A stretch of 64,000 nt of DNA from Nocardia terpenica (GTDB taxonomy: Bacteria; Actinomycetota; Actinomycetes; Mycobacteriales; Mycobacteriaceae): NCBI RefSeq assembly GCF_013186535.1, contig NZ_JABMCZ010000003.1:2046001-2110000 (forward strand), given 5' to 3'. The notes under the pieces were generated by a model that saw only the letters and a list, made by a program, of their open reading frames with translations, had not been told where the DNA came from and ran no database searches. Positions 7,850 to 16,095 of the stretch are shown piece by piece. The position numbers and the translations under genes are program-made. Every line of letters begins with the position of its first letter. Position 1 is the first letter of the stretch.

Positions 7850-8275
7850 ATGCGAAGTGCCACTGCCGTCTGCGCGATCGCCGCCGCCGCGCTACTGTCC
7901 GGCTGCAACGCCGACAACCAGCCCGCGCCGCCCACGCCCTCGACCTCGGCGAGCCAGCCCGCGCCGCCCACGCACCCGACGTCGGCGAGCCAGCCCAGCC
8001 CCGCGAGCCGACCGAGCGCCGCGGGTCAGCCGAGCGCCGCGAATCGGGCGGTGCCGGACGTGCGGGGCGAGCGCCCCGTCCCGGCAATACAGATGCTCGA
8101 ACAGGCGGGCCTGCGCGGCAATGTCCAGGGCGGCACGGGCCGCGGCCCGAACGGCGGACAATGCATGGTCACCAGCGAGGACCCCGCACCGGGCACATCC
8201 GTCCCGGCGGGCACCACGGTCACCCTGCACACCGGCGAAGCGTCGGGACCGGGCCCAGAAGGGTCGGCCTGCTGA
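7850..8275 (+). CDS. PASTA-domain lipoprotein
   Basis: A 141-aa lipoprotein: signal peptide with lipobox LLSGC (Cys19), then a low-complexity Pro/Ser/Thr/Ala spacer made of near-repeats of TSASQPAPPT (about 22-66), then one PASTA-like domain (VPDVRGERPVPAIQMLEQAG ... DPAPGTSVPAGTTVTL). PASTA domains in serine/threonine kinases and PBPs bind peptidoglycan fragments, so a wall-associated role is plausible but not shown. The start is fixed by GAAAGGACGACC before ATG 7850. A palindromic element lies 34 bases after the stop. Confidence 0.8.
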   Translation: MRSATAVCAIAAAALLSGCNADNQPAPPTPSTSASQPAPPTHPTSASQPSPASRPSAAGQPSAANRAVPDVRGERPVPAIQMLEQAGLRGNVQGGTGRGPNGGQCMVTSEDPAPGTSVPAGTTVTLHTGEASGPGPEGSAC

Positions 8276-8308
8276 CGACCTGAGCCCGTCAGCACACGTC
8301 CCCCTCGT

Positions 8309-8335
8309 GATCCCGGCATGCTTTTGGCCGGGATC
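8309..8335 (+). repeat. Palindromic element, copy A
   Basis: GATCCCGGC (8309-8317), loop ATGCTTTTG (8318-8326), GCCGGGATC (8327-8335): a perfect 9-bp stem. It is followed directly by a second small hairpin, TCCTG-CAA-CAGGA (8336-8348). It lies in the gap between the PASTA lipoprotein stop and the convergent epimerase gene. It is one of eight dispersed copies in this window sharing the CTTTTG loop. Confidence 0.9.
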
Positions 8336-8406
8336 TCCTGCAACAGGACAGATTCCGGCCCGGTGACCGGAACCGATGAACTCGAATGAGGCCGTGCGCG
8401 AGGCGG

Positions 8407-9246
8407 TTACGCCGTCGCGGCGAGTGACGTTACGTCGTAGGCGGGGTGGTAGCCCAGTTCGCGGCGTGCCTTGCCGGAGTCGTAGACGCGGTCGATTCTG
8501 GCCGGTATCGGCCAGGCGTGCCGGTGGAACAGGGCCGCCGTTTCGGGGGATCGGTGGGTGAGCAGGGCGGGCGCGTCCAGCCATAGCCGACGGGTGTCGG
8601 CGAGGTGGAACAGCAGTGGACCGGCGATATTGAATGTGCCGGTCGCCTCGTGGTTTTCGGCGGCCAGCCGGTGGGCGGCGGCCACGTCGCGGACGTCGAC
8701 CCCGCGGTAGAGTCGGTGCGCGGCCTGGATCGCGGGGGGCTCGGGGAAGCAGCGGGCTATGCGCAGGATGATCGTCGCGGGCGGGCGATGGGCGCGGACG
8801 AGGGCTTCGGCGGCGAGCTTGGTCTCGTCGTAGATGTCGCGCGGCCGGGGCTCCAGCGATTCGTCCACCCATACCGCGCGGTCGTCGGGCACCAGGGCGT
8901 GCCCGTACACCGAGGTGGTACTGGTGTAAACCAGTCGCCGCACACCGCATTCGGCCGCCCGCTCGAGCAGCGCGGCGGTGGCCTCGACGTTCACGGCACG
9001 AAATTCCGCGTCCGGAACCGCGCCGACGTGCGGGGCGTGCAGCGCGGCGGTATGCACCACGGTGTCGGCTCCGGCGACGGCGCGCGCCCGCAGCTGCGCG
9101 TCCCGCAGATCGCCGAGGTGGGTCGTCCACGGCCCGGGGCGCATGTCCCAGCCGCGCACCTGCCATCCGGCCCTGTGCATTTCGTCCGCGACGGCGGCCC
9201 CGACCACACCGGAAGATCCGGTCACCAGCACGTTTCCCTGCCCCAT
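8407..9246 (-). CDS. NAD-dependent epimerase/dehydratase family protein
   Basis: Extended short-chain dehydrogenase fold, 279 aa. The nucleotide-binding loop is VTGSSGVVG near residue 8, the substrate Ser/Thr region is YTSTTSVYG, and the catalytic pair is in DIYDETK (YxxxK). The C-terminal half carries the GVDVRDVAAAHRLAAEN segment typical of sugar-nucleotide epimerases. The reaction cannot be told from sequence; the gene stands alone with no sugar pathway beside it. ATG 9246 was chosen because the Rossmann motif follows within a few residues; the frame extends further but the extension is not protein-like. Confidence 0.85.
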   Translation of the reverse strand: MGQGNVLVTGSSGVVGAAVADEMHRAGWQVRGWDMRPGPWTTHLGDLRDAQLRARAVAGADTVVHTAALHAPHVGAVPDAEFRAVNVEATAALLERAAECGVRRLVYTSTTSVYGHALVPDDRAVWVDESLEPRPRDIYDETKLAAEALVRAHRPPATIILRIARCFPEPPAIQAAHRLYRGVDVRDVAAAHRLAAENHEATGTFNIAGPLLFHLADTRRLWLDAPALLTHRSPETAALFHRHAWPIPARIDRVYDSGKARRELGYHPAYDVTSLAATA

Positions 9247-9257
9247 GACCGCCGACT

Positions 9258-10232
9258 CTACCCTCGCGGCGCGCCGAACAGCCATCGTCGTACGCGGCCC
9301 GGCGCGGACTTGTGCTCGGTTCGGACCCGAGTGAGCCAGCCCGGCAATGGTTCTCGGGCGGCGAGCCAGGCGGGTGGCACCCCGGCGGCGGGGCCGGAGC
9401 GGGTGCCGGTGTGGGCGGCGACTATTCCGCCCGCGATGGCACAGGTGGTGTCGATATCTCCGTCCGCCGCGAGGCATGTGGTGATGGCGGTCGGGTAGTC
9501 GTCCAGATGTGTTGCGGCGACCCACAATGTGAACGGCACCGTGTTCTGGGCGGTGACGAGGGAGCCGTTGCCGAGTTCCCGGGCCGCCCGGTCGGCGGGG
9601 GCTCCGAGCAGGGTGCGGGCGTGGTGGATCAGTCGGGTCGTCTCGCCGTCGCCCAGCCGGTCGAGGATGGCGGTGAGGAATTCCGTTGGGGTGGGGCGGG
9701 TTCCGGTCATGCGGGCGCGGGCGGCCAGTTCGGCGGCGAGCGCCACCGCGACCGCGCCGACGATGCCCTCGGGATGCAGATGTGTCACCTGTGCCGACCG
9801 GATCGCTTCGGCGGCAGCCCTTTCCGGATCACCCGCGTAGCAGGCGCCCAGGGGTGCCACCCGCATGGCCGCGCCGTTGCCGCAGGAACCCTGGTGGTCG
9901 AAGGCGGAACCGGAGGCATCCCGCCAGGGCGCGCCGGTGCGGATGCGGCGGAGGATGTCGGCCGCCATGAAGCCGTAGTCGCGGCTCGGATCGAAACGCT
10001 GCGCGAACGCGGCGGCAAGCCGGTCCTGGTCGATGCCGCCGCGAGCGCACAGCTCGGTGACCACCGAGCACGCCATCTCGGTGTCGTCGGTCCACCGCCA
10101 CCGCCACCGCCGGGGCGGGAGATCGCCCGCCCGGAGCTGGGGAATCGAGCGGCCCAGCACGGGGAATTCCTGGCCCAGCGCGTCCCCCACGGACAGCCCG
10201 TCCAGCGAATCGAACATCAAGTCGGCGTGCAT
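9258..10232 (-). CDS. ADP-ribosylglycohydrolase (DraG-like)
   Basis: Predicted to remove ADP-ribose from proteins, nucleic acids or small molecules, using two magnesium ions. The all-helical fold shows both metal motifs: TDDTEM (Thr48, Asp49, Asp50) and DGDIDTTCAIAGG starting at Asp257. Length 324 aa, normal for the family. The ATG at 10232 begins MHADLMFDSLDGLSVGDALG, the typical opening. Its stop lies 11 bases before the ATG of the epimerase-like gene on the same strand, so the two may form a transcript. Divergent from the AAA ATPase, only 66 bases away. Confidence 0.88.
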   Translation of the reverse strand: MHADLMFDSLDGLSVGDALGQEFPVLGRSIPQLRAGDLPPRRWRWRWTDDTEMACSVVTELCARGGIDQDRLAAAFAQRFDPSRDYGFMAADILRRIRTGAPWRDASGSAFDHQGSCGNGAAMRVAPLGACYAGDPERAAAEAIRSAQVTHLHPEGIVGAVAVALAAELAARARMTGTRPTPTEFLTAILDRLGDGETTRLIHHARTLLGAPADRAARELGNGSLVTAQNTVPFTLWVAATHLDDYPTAITTCLAADGDIDTTCAIAGGIVAAHTGTRSGPAAGVPPAWLAAREPLPGWLTRVRTEHKSAPGRVRRWLFGAPRG

Positions 10233-10298
10233 CGTTCCCGATGGTAGCCACGATCGGTGACAAATCTGTCGGTCGCGCCCGTTATGGTCGGTGGGGTG

Positions 10299-11468
10299 AT
10301 GTTGACCTTGGCGGTCGAGAACTACCGCTCGCTGCGTGACCTTGTCATGCCGTTGACCAGGTTGAACATCGTCACCGGGGCCAATGGCAGCGGCAAATCG
10401 AGTCTGTATCGGGCGCTGCGACTGCTGGCGGATGCCGCGCGCAACGGGGCGGTCGGGGCGCTGGCGCGGGAGGGCGGACTGCCGTCGACGCTGTGGGCGG
10501 GGCCGCAGGCGGTCACGCGCCCGGCCGGGACGGGGCGGATCACGATCGGGCGCTCGGGGGAGCCGGTGGGGCTGCGGCTGGGGTTCGGCGGTGACGACTT
10601 CGGGTACGCCATCGATCTCGGGATGCCCGGCGACGGCGACCCGGAGGGCATGTTCGGCCTGGATCCGGAGATCAAACGCGAGGTGGTGTGGGGTGGCCCG
10701 GTGCTGCGCCTGTCGACGGTCCTGGTCGACCGGCACAACGGGGTGGTCACCCTCGGCCGCGGCCATCGGGCGACCCGGGGTTACCCGATCCGCCTGTTCG
10801 ACAGCATGCTCACCGAATTCCCCGATCCCCAGGTGGCACCGGAACTGTGGCGGGTCCGCGAGCAACTCCGGTCGTGGCGCTTCTACGACCACTTCCGCAC
10901 CGACGCGAGCGCGCCCGCCCGCATACCGCGGATCGGCACGCGCACAACGGTTCTCGGCAGCGATGGCGGCGACCTGGCGGCGGCGATTCAGACCATCCGC
11001 GAGATCGGCGACCGCGAGCTGCTGAATATGGCCGTGGACAACGCCTTTCCCGGCAGCCGCGTCGACGTCACCGAATACAACGGCCGTTTCGAACTGCGAC
11101 TGCATCAGCCGGGCCTGCTGCGCCCGCTCACCGCCGCCGAACTGTCCGACGGCACCCTGCGCTATCTGCTGCTGGTCGCCGCCCTGCTCACGCCGCGCCC
11201 GCCGGAGCTGATGGTGCTCAACGAGCCCGAGACCAGCCTGCACCCCGACCTGCTCGCCCCGCTCGGTTCGCTGATCGCCACCGCCGCCCAGCACAGCCAG
11301 CTCATCGTGGTCTCGCACGCGCACACCCTCATCGCCGCCGCCGAGGCCGCCGCCGCCGAACTCGATATCGACACCACCGCAATCGAATTGGTGAAGAACG
11401 ACGGCGAGACCCTGATCGAGGGCCAGAAATTCCTCGATCGCCCGCCCTGGTTCTGGCCCGAGCGCTGA
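10299..11468 (+). CDS. AAA-type ATPase (OLD/RecF-like)
   Basis: A 389-aa ABC-class ATPase. Walker A is GANGSGKSS (27-35), the signature-like LSDGTLRYLLLVAALL starts near 282, and a Walker B variant VLNEPETSLHPDLLAPL starts near 307, followed by the switch His in VVSHAHTLI. The start MLTLAVENYRSLRDL is the family norm and decides ATG 10299 over upstream codons. Proteins of this type stand alone or work with nuclease partners; no TOPRIM domain or nuclease is fused here. Convergent with the LPMO-like gene with a single base between the stops. Confidence 0.85.
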   Translation: MLTLAVENYRSLRDLVMPLTRLNIVTGANGSGKSSLYRALRLLADAARNGAVGALAREGGLPSTLWAGPQAVTRPAGTGRITIGRSGEPVGLRLGFGGDDFGYAIDLGMPGDGDPEGMFGLDPEIKREVVWGGPVLRLSTVLVDRHNGVVTLGRGHRATRGYPIRLFDSMLTEFPDPQVAPELWRVREQLRSWRFYDHFRTDASAPARIPRIGTRTTVLGSDGGDLAAAIQTIREIGDRELLNMAVDNAFPGSRVDVTEYNGRFELRLHQPGLLRPLTAAELSDGTLRYLLLVAALLTPRPPELMVLNEPETSLHPDLLAPLGSLIATAAQHSQLIVVSHAHTLIAAAEAAAAELDIDTTAIELVKNDGETLIEGQKFLDRPPWFWPER

Positions 11469-11469
11469 C

Positions 11470-12153
11470 CTACCCGAAGTCGAGGTCGATCACCGAATAG
11501 AAGGCCAGGCCGGTGTCGGCCACCTCGCACGTGCAGAGCAGGGCGTGGTAGCCGGTGCGGTGGGGGAGCGGGAGGCTGAACTGTTCGTCGGTGGCGGGGA
11601 GCATGCCGCCGTCCTGGAAAGGCTTGGCGGCGTCGGGATCCCAGTAGGCGCGGCAGGCGGTGACCTCGGTGTGGAAGGGGCGGCAGGCCGGGTCGTGGTA
11701 GCCGAGGATGGCCGGGGATTGCGGGGCGGTGCCGCCGTAGACGGTGCAGGTGAACTCGTCGGCGGAGTGGGTTCGAAGCTGTAGGCGGCTCAGCGGTTGC
11801 TCCGGGTCCCAGTCGGGATGGGTGCAGAAGAAGTTGAAGCGCCGCACCTTTCGCGGCGCGACCGCCGACCAGCGGACGGTGATCGTGTCGCCCGACCCGA
11901 CGGCATGCCGCCGCCAGCGCGCCGCCCCCGGCTCGTCGAGGATGCGCGCGTTCGGCTGCCCGGTGCTCGCGACCGCCCCGTCCCGCGGCGGTGTCCGCCC
12001 CGGATCGTCGGCGCTGGGCACATCCTCCGGCCGGAACTGATCGGTGAGCCCGCCGATCATGGCGGGAAAGAACTTCGCCGCATCGAGCCCCTCGCGAACG
12101 AATGCGGCCAAATCGGCACTCTCGGACCGAGCCGGAGGAGTGGTCACTCGCAT
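11470..12153 (-). CDS. AA10-LPMO-like protein without signal peptide
   Basis: The second half (about residues 85-227) reads like the chitin-binding/lytic polysaccharide monooxygenase fold of family AA10: GDTITVRWSAVAPRK, then FNFFCTHPDWDPEQPLSRLQ, and the terminal GYHALLCTCEVADTG leading to FYSVIDLDFG. Unlike true LPMOs it has no Sec signal peptide, so it cannot present the N-terminal His that forms the copper brace after cleavage. Instead there is a roughly 80-residue charged N-terminus (LAAFVREGLDAAKFFPAMIG). It is therefore more likely a cytosolic or specially exported relative, with binding rather than oxidative function. 227 aa; start ATG 12153. Confidence 0.6.
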   Translation of the reverse strand: MRVTTPPARSESADLAAFVREGLDAAKFFPAMIGGLTDQFRPEDVPSADDPGRTPPRDGAVASTGQPNARILDEPGAARWRRHAVGSGDTITVRWSAVAPRKVRRFNFFCTHPDWDPEQPLSRLQLRTHSADEFTCTVYGGTAPQSPAILGYHDPACRPFHTEVTACRAYWDPDAAKPFQDGGMLPATDEQFSLPLPHRTGYHALLCTCEVADTGLAFYSVIDLDFG

Positions 12154-12252
12154 CGAACACCTCCCGTATCAACCGAGCAGCCGCCATCAGACAGCGTACC
12201 GACCCCCGAATCCGGCTGTCCGGCAATCGGAGAGGTCGGCGATAGTCGAATC

Positions 12253-13185
12253 ATGACCATCCTTCTCGGCCACGGCGATCTGACCGGCCTGTTGTCGATC
12301 GACGAATGCCTGACCGCGCTGCGGGACGGCTTCGCGGCGCTTCCGGTTCCGGTTACGGCCCAGCGGGTCCGGACCGACCTGCCGGGGCCCGGGACCGCCA
12401 CCGCGCTGATTCCCGGACTGCTCGACGGCATCCCCGCCTACACGGTGAAGGTGAATGCCAAGTTCCCCGGCTCCGATCCGGCGCTGCGCGGCGTGGTCTG
12501 CCTGCACGACCTGAACACCGGCGCATTGCTCGCGGTGCTGGATTCGGCGACGATCACGGCGTGGCGCACCGGATTGGCCGCCGCGCTGGGCACCGATCGG
12601 TTGGCGCGCCACGATATTTCCGAGGTCGGCGTGATCGGCGCGGGCGCGCAGGCCCGCCTGGTCGTCGACGGCCTGTCCCGGTTGCGCGGTATCGGCGGGC
12701 TCACCGTGCACGACCTGGACGGCGCGAAAGCCGCTGCCCTCGCCGGTGATTCGGGCCGGGTCGCGGCGAGCCCCGCCGAGGTGGCCGCGCGCTGCGACCT
12801 GGTCGTCCTCGCCACCTGGGCCCGCTCGCCCCTGCTCGGGAGGTCCGATGCCCGGCCCGGAATGCACCTCACCTCCCTCGGCGCGGACGAGCCCGGCAAG
12901 GCGGAGCTGGATGCCGAGTTGTTGCGCGCCGCCCATGTGGTGGTCGACGACGTCGAATTCGCCAGCGGCGCAGGGGCGCTCGGCGCGGTGGGGCTCGGGC
13001 CGGAGCATGCGGCGGCCACCCTCGGCGACATTCTCCGCGGCGCGGCCCCCGCCCGAACCGCCGCCGAGCAGATCACCGTGTACGCCCCGGTCGGGCTCCC
13101 GTGGCAGGATCTCGCCCTGTCCTGGCTGGCCTATCGCCGTGCGCTCCGCACGGGCACCGGAACGGCATACGACTGGTTGCGCTGA
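12253..13185 (+). CDS. Ornithine cyclodeaminase / mu-crystallin family protein
   Basis: NAD(P)-dependent enzyme of the family that includes ornithine cyclodeaminase, alanine dehydrogenase and ketimine reductases. 310 aa, slightly short of the usual 320-350. It shows the early YTVKVNAKFPG loop, the conserved DSATITAWRTGLAAALGTD segment, and the Rossmann motif VIGAGAQA (127-134). The reaction cannot be distinguished from sequence. ATG 12253 opens MTILLGHGDLTGLLSIDECL. A 99-base divergent promoter region separates it from the LPMO-like gene; the LLM oxidoreductase follows downstream. Confidence 0.85.
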   Translation: MTILLGHGDLTGLLSIDECLTALRDGFAALPVPVTAQRVRTDLPGPGTATALIPGLLDGIPAYTVKVNAKFPGSDPALRGVVCLHDLNTGALLAVLDSATITAWRTGLAAALGTDRLARHDISEVGVIGAGAQARLVVDGLSRLRGIGGLTVHDLDGAKAAALAGDSGRVAASPAEVAARCDLVVLATWARSPLLGRSDARPGMHLTSLGADEPGKAELDAELLRAAHVVVDDVEFASGAGALGAVGLGPEHAAATLGDILRGAAPARTAAEQITVYAPVGLPWQDLALSWLAYRRALRTGTGTAYDWLR

Positions 13186-13257
13186 TCGGGCGCGGGAATG
13201 GATCGTGCGCGGGCCCGGTTGGCAGGGGGGACATGCGTCGGGCGGAGGAGTGTGCGG

Positions 13258-14133
13258 ATGAAGGTTCGATTCGGGGTGGGGCTGGGGGAGAGCGGACCCG
13301 AGGAACTGGCGGGCGTGGTGGACACGCTGGAGGCCGCCGGAGTGGATTCGCTGTGGTTGTCGGAGTTGGTGTATTCGACGCTGGTCGATCCCGTGGTCGG
13401 AATGGCATTCGCCTTGTCGCGGACCAGGAATCTGAAGGTGGGGACGTCGGTGGCGATTCTGCCGGGACGACATCCGGTGCTGGTCGCCAAGCAGTTGGCC
13501 TCGCTCGCGGCATTGGCGCCCAAGCGGGTGTTGCCGGTGTTCGGGTTGCAGTCGGCGCGGCCCGGGGAGCGCGACCTGTTTCCGGTTCCGCAGGGGCAGC
13601 GGGGCGCGGTGTTCGATGAATCGCTGCGGCTGCTGCGGTCGGTGCTCGCGGAGGATGAAGTCGACTTCGAGGGTGAATTCTTTACCGTCGAGGGAGCGAG
13701 CATCGAGCCCCGGCCCGCCCGGCCCTTGGACATCTGGCTCGGCGGTTCCGCTCCCGCGGCGTTCCGGCGCATCGGCCGCTTCGGTGACGGCTGGCTGGGC
13801 AGCTTTCTGACACCCGCCGAGGCCGGGCGCGCCCGGCGGGCGATCGAGGCCGCGGCGGCCGAGGCGGGCCGGGAGATCGAGCCCGACCACTTCGGCATCA
13901 ATCTGGTTGTCGCGCAAGACGGCATCCCCGACGACCTGGCCGCCGTCGTCAGGCAGCGCCGACCGGGCCTGGACCCCGCCGACGTCTTCGCGGGTAGCTG
14001 GCCCGACCTGCACCGCCTCCTCGACGGCTACCTCGAGGCCGGGCTCACCAAATTCATCATCCGCTCCACCGACCAACCCTTCGGCGAATTCGTCGAACGC
14101 TTTGTCGCGGAACTGATGCCACGCCAGAACTGA
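13258..14133 (+). CDS. LLM-class (luciferase-like) flavin-dependent oxidoreductase
   Basis: A 291-aa TIM-barrel oxidoreductase, probably using coenzyme F420 as is usual for this class in mycobacteria and nocardiae. Start ATG 13258 follows GGCGGAGGAG. Family features: FGVGLGESGPEELAGVVDTL, SLWLSELV, LKVGTSVAILPGRHPVLVAK, and the phosphate-loop-like PLDIWLGGSAPAAFRRIGRF. The substrate is unknown. It follows the cyclodeaminase-like gene after 72 bases, possibly in one transcript. Confidence 0.85.
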   Translation: MKVRFGVGLGESGPEELAGVVDTLEAAGVDSLWLSELVYSTLVDPVVGMAFALSRTRNLKVGTSVAILPGRHPVLVAKQLASLAALAPKRVLPVFGLQSARPGERDLFPVPQGQRGAVFDESLRLLRSVLAEDEVDFEGEFFTVEGASIEPRPARPLDIWLGGSAPAAFRRIGRFGDGWLGSFLTPAEAGRARRAIEAAAAEAGREIEPDHFGINLVVAQDGIPDDLAAVVRQRRPGLDPADVFAGSWPDLHRLLDGYLEAGLTKFIIRSTDQPFGEFVERFVAELMPRQN

Positions 14134-14142
14134 GACCGGTCC

Positions 14143-14430
14143 CTAGATCCGGATCAGGTCGACGTGGACGATCCGCGCGCGGTAGGGGTGTCGCTGGATG
14201 GCCCGCGCCTCGGCCCGGGTCGCCACGCCCTCGATGACGAGCTCGATGGGTTCGGCATAGAACTCCGCGGTGGCCTCGGCCCGCTCCAGCAGGGCGCGAT
14301 CGACGGCCAGGGTCTGCGGGGGCTTACCGCCGCCGTAGAGGGTGAGCACGCACTTGTCGGCGGCATGCAGCTTGCGTCGAGTCTTCCTACCGGTCTTGTG
14401 CGGCGCCTCGACCTCGAGCCGAATCGTCAC
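14143..14430 (-). CDS. Short ribosomal protein L25 / Ctc-like protein
   Basis: The GTG at 14430 is chosen over an upstream ATG (14448) because AGGAGG lies 5 bases before it. The resulting 95 aa match the size of E. coli L25 (94 aa) rather than the roughly 200-aa two-domain Ctc usual in actinobacteria. L25-like features: a basic start (HKTGRKTRRKLHAADK), LTLYGGGKPPQTLAVDRALL, and the end AIQRHPYRARIVHVDLIRI, the classic close of the 5S-rRNA-binding domain. Probably a paralogue binding 5S rRNA or acting under stress. Convergent with the LLM gene, 9 bases between stops. Confidence 0.7.
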   Translation of the reverse strand: MTIRLEVEAPHKTGRKTRRKLHAADKCVLTLYGGGKPPQTLAVDRALLERAEATAEFYAEPIELVIEGVATRAEARAIQRHPYRARIVHVDLIRI

Positions 14431-14463
14431 GACGCCCTCCTGTTCCATCGCACACGAAAAGCG

Positions 14464-14634
14464 ATGCCTTCGAGGGTATTCGCCGAAGCCTCACCGAAAC
14501 ACGGGATTCGGTTTCGCGAGTTCACCCGGGCCGATGAGGACAAGCTCGCGGATTGGCTGGCCGTGGAGGTGTGCCCGGTTGAGTTGCGCGTCGAGCAGTT
14601 GCTCGAGGCGCCGGGGGTGCAGCCGCTCTGCTGA
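14464..14634 (+). pseudogene. Tn3-family transposase remnant (DUF4158 region)
   Basis: The frame 14464-14634 contains FREFTRADEDKLADWL followed by EVCPVELRVEQLLEA. From memory of the family, Tn3-type transposases with the N-terminal DUF4158 domain carry a nearly identical stretch (LADWLAxEVCPVELxxEQLREA). Only about 40 residues survive; the next words (PGVQPLC) no longer match, and there is no catalytic DDE region. It is a scrap left by a decayed or deleted transposon between two host genes. Terminal repeats are not visible. Confidence 0.65.
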
Positions 14635-14640
14635 ACAGGC

Positions 14641-14985
14641 TCAAATGGCGATCACGTTGACTACCAGACTGATCAGGACGGCCAGGGCTCGGGTCTGGTC
14701 GAACCGGAGCCGATCCGCCGGTGGCCGGACGGCCGCGTACAGCGAGACGAACACGTATGTCAGTACCGGGGCGAGCCAGTCGTTGGCCGAAAACCCCGGC
14801 ATGCCATCGGCATTGAGCTGTGGCATGTTGGCGCTGATCCGCCATCCGAACACCGACGCCCCCGCGAGCAGCGCGAGTGCGGTGGTGTCCGGCCAGGCGT
14901 GTCGTCCCAGCCGCCACGTGCCGGCGACCAGGGTGAGTACCGCGGTGATCGCGGCGGTGAACAGGATGTGGAGGCTGCCGAACAC
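14641..14985 (-). CDS. Small integral membrane protein (114 aa)
   Basis: Mostly hydrophobic, with four predicted helices: ILFTAAITAVLTLVAG (about 7-22), TTALALLAGASVFGW (about 34-48), LAPVLTYVFVSLYAAV (about 71-86) and ALAVLISLVVNVIAI (100-114). No family recognised. GTG start at 14985. It lies 16 bases downstream of the LppY-type lipoprotein gene on the same strand, so it is probably cotranscribed and may act with it in the envelope. Confidence 0.7.
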   Translation of the reverse strand: MFGSLHILFTAAITAVLTLVAGTWRLGRHAWPDTTALALLAGASVFGWRISANMPQLNADGMPGFSANDWLAPVLTYVFVSLYAAVRPPADRLRFDQTRALAVLISLVVNVIAI

Positions 14986-15001
14986 TGGTGAAACCCCTGT
15001 C

Positions 15002-15982
15002 CTACTCGGCGGGCTGCAAACTGGTCGCGTCGAGCGCGCCGCGCAGTGCCTTCGCGAGGGCCACCGCGTTGTCGACGGCCCAGTAGTGCAGGTAGAACAG
15101 GCGCGGTTGGTCGGTCAGGGAGTGATTGTGGACGGTCACGATCGCGATGCCGCCCGCTCGTAGCGCTTGGATCACCTTCTGGACCTCGAGGCCGGTCATG
15201 GCCACATCGCCGTTGATCGCGGCCCGGCCGTCGCCAAGCGGTTGGAAGTTCACCGTGGTGGTGACGCCGAACGTGGGCGGCACGACATGCCCGTCGTCGA
15301 CGATGGTGTCGGTGCGGGCGAGGTTGAATTTGTACAGGCCGCCGTCGGCGGTTCCCTTGCGGCCCAGGGCCGCATCGATACCGGCGGTGTCCAGATCGAC
15401 CGGCGGTTGCTGGGCCGGGGGCGCAGCGGGCGGTGGGAGCGTGGTGGTGTCGAGGGTCGCCTTCAGTCCGGCGGCCAGCTGGGCGGGGTCGCCCATGGCG
15501 TGGATGTGAGTCCACCACACCTGCGGGGTCTGCTCGAGCAGGTGCTTGTGCAGCGCGGTCTGGGCGATGCCGTGTGCCTGCAGCGCGTCGGTGACCTTGG
15601 GCAGCTCGGCCTCGGTGACCACCAGATCACCCATCAGTATGGTGGCGTCGTCGTATTTGGCGAACGCCGCGTACCCGCCGAGCGACAACCCGGGTCTGAT
15701 CGGAACACCGTCTGTCACTACCTGTAAATCGTTGCGTACCAGCGGGATTCGGTACACGGTGTTGGAATCGCCGAACTTGCCGGTGCGCCCGAGCGCGTCG
15801 GTGACCGGTTTCCAGTCCGCATCGGTGGTGGTCACCGGCCGGTGCGCCGCGGCGGAGTGGTCGGAGCTGTTCTTGGCGGTGCTGCCGCAGGCGGCCACGG
15901 CCGCGACCAGCAGCACCGCCGCGCCGACGGCGGCGATCCGGCGGCGTGAGGTGCCCGTCGAGCGTGTTTTCCAGCCGATCAT
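15002..15982 (-). CDS. LppY/LpqO-type lipoprotein with two DUF1259 domains
   Basis: A 326-aa secreted lipoprotein: basic start, hydrophobic core and lipobox AVAAC (Cys32). Two copies of the DUF1259 unit follow: WKPVTDALGRTGKFGDSNTV ... VWWTHIHAMGDP, and IDAALGRKGTADGGLYKFNL ... LFYLHYWAVDNAVALAKALR. This matches the LppY/LpqO lipoproteins of Mycobacterium tuberculosis, whose function is unknown. ATG 15982 is preceded by AGGAA. It is divergent from the two-component system at 16096, a plausible regulator of this unit, with 113 bases between the starts. Confidence 0.85.
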   Translation of the reverse strand: MIGWKTRSTGTSRRRIAAVGAAVLLVAAVAACGSTAKNSSDHSAAAHRPVTTTDADWKPVTDALGRTGKFGDSNTVYRIPLVRNDLQVVTDGVPIRPGLSLGGYAAFAKYDDATILMGDLVVTEAELPKVTDALQAHGIAQTALHKHLLEQTPQVWWTHIHAMGDPAQLAAGLKATLDTTTLPPPAAPPAQQPPVDLDTAGIDAALGRKGTADGGLYKFNLARTDTIVDDGHVVPPTFGVTTTVNFQPLGDGRAAINGDVAMTGLEVQKVIQALRAGGIAIVTVHNHSLTDQPRLFYLHYWAVDNAVALAKALRGALDATSLQPAE

Positions 15983-16095
15983 GTGGCAGTTCCTGTCGCT
16001 GTGGGGTAGGTGTTGACGCAGTGGCCGCTGCTGTCCGCACAGGTGTAGTCGGTATTCATGAAGCGCCGATGAAGACGAAGGCCGGTGATGCCGCG

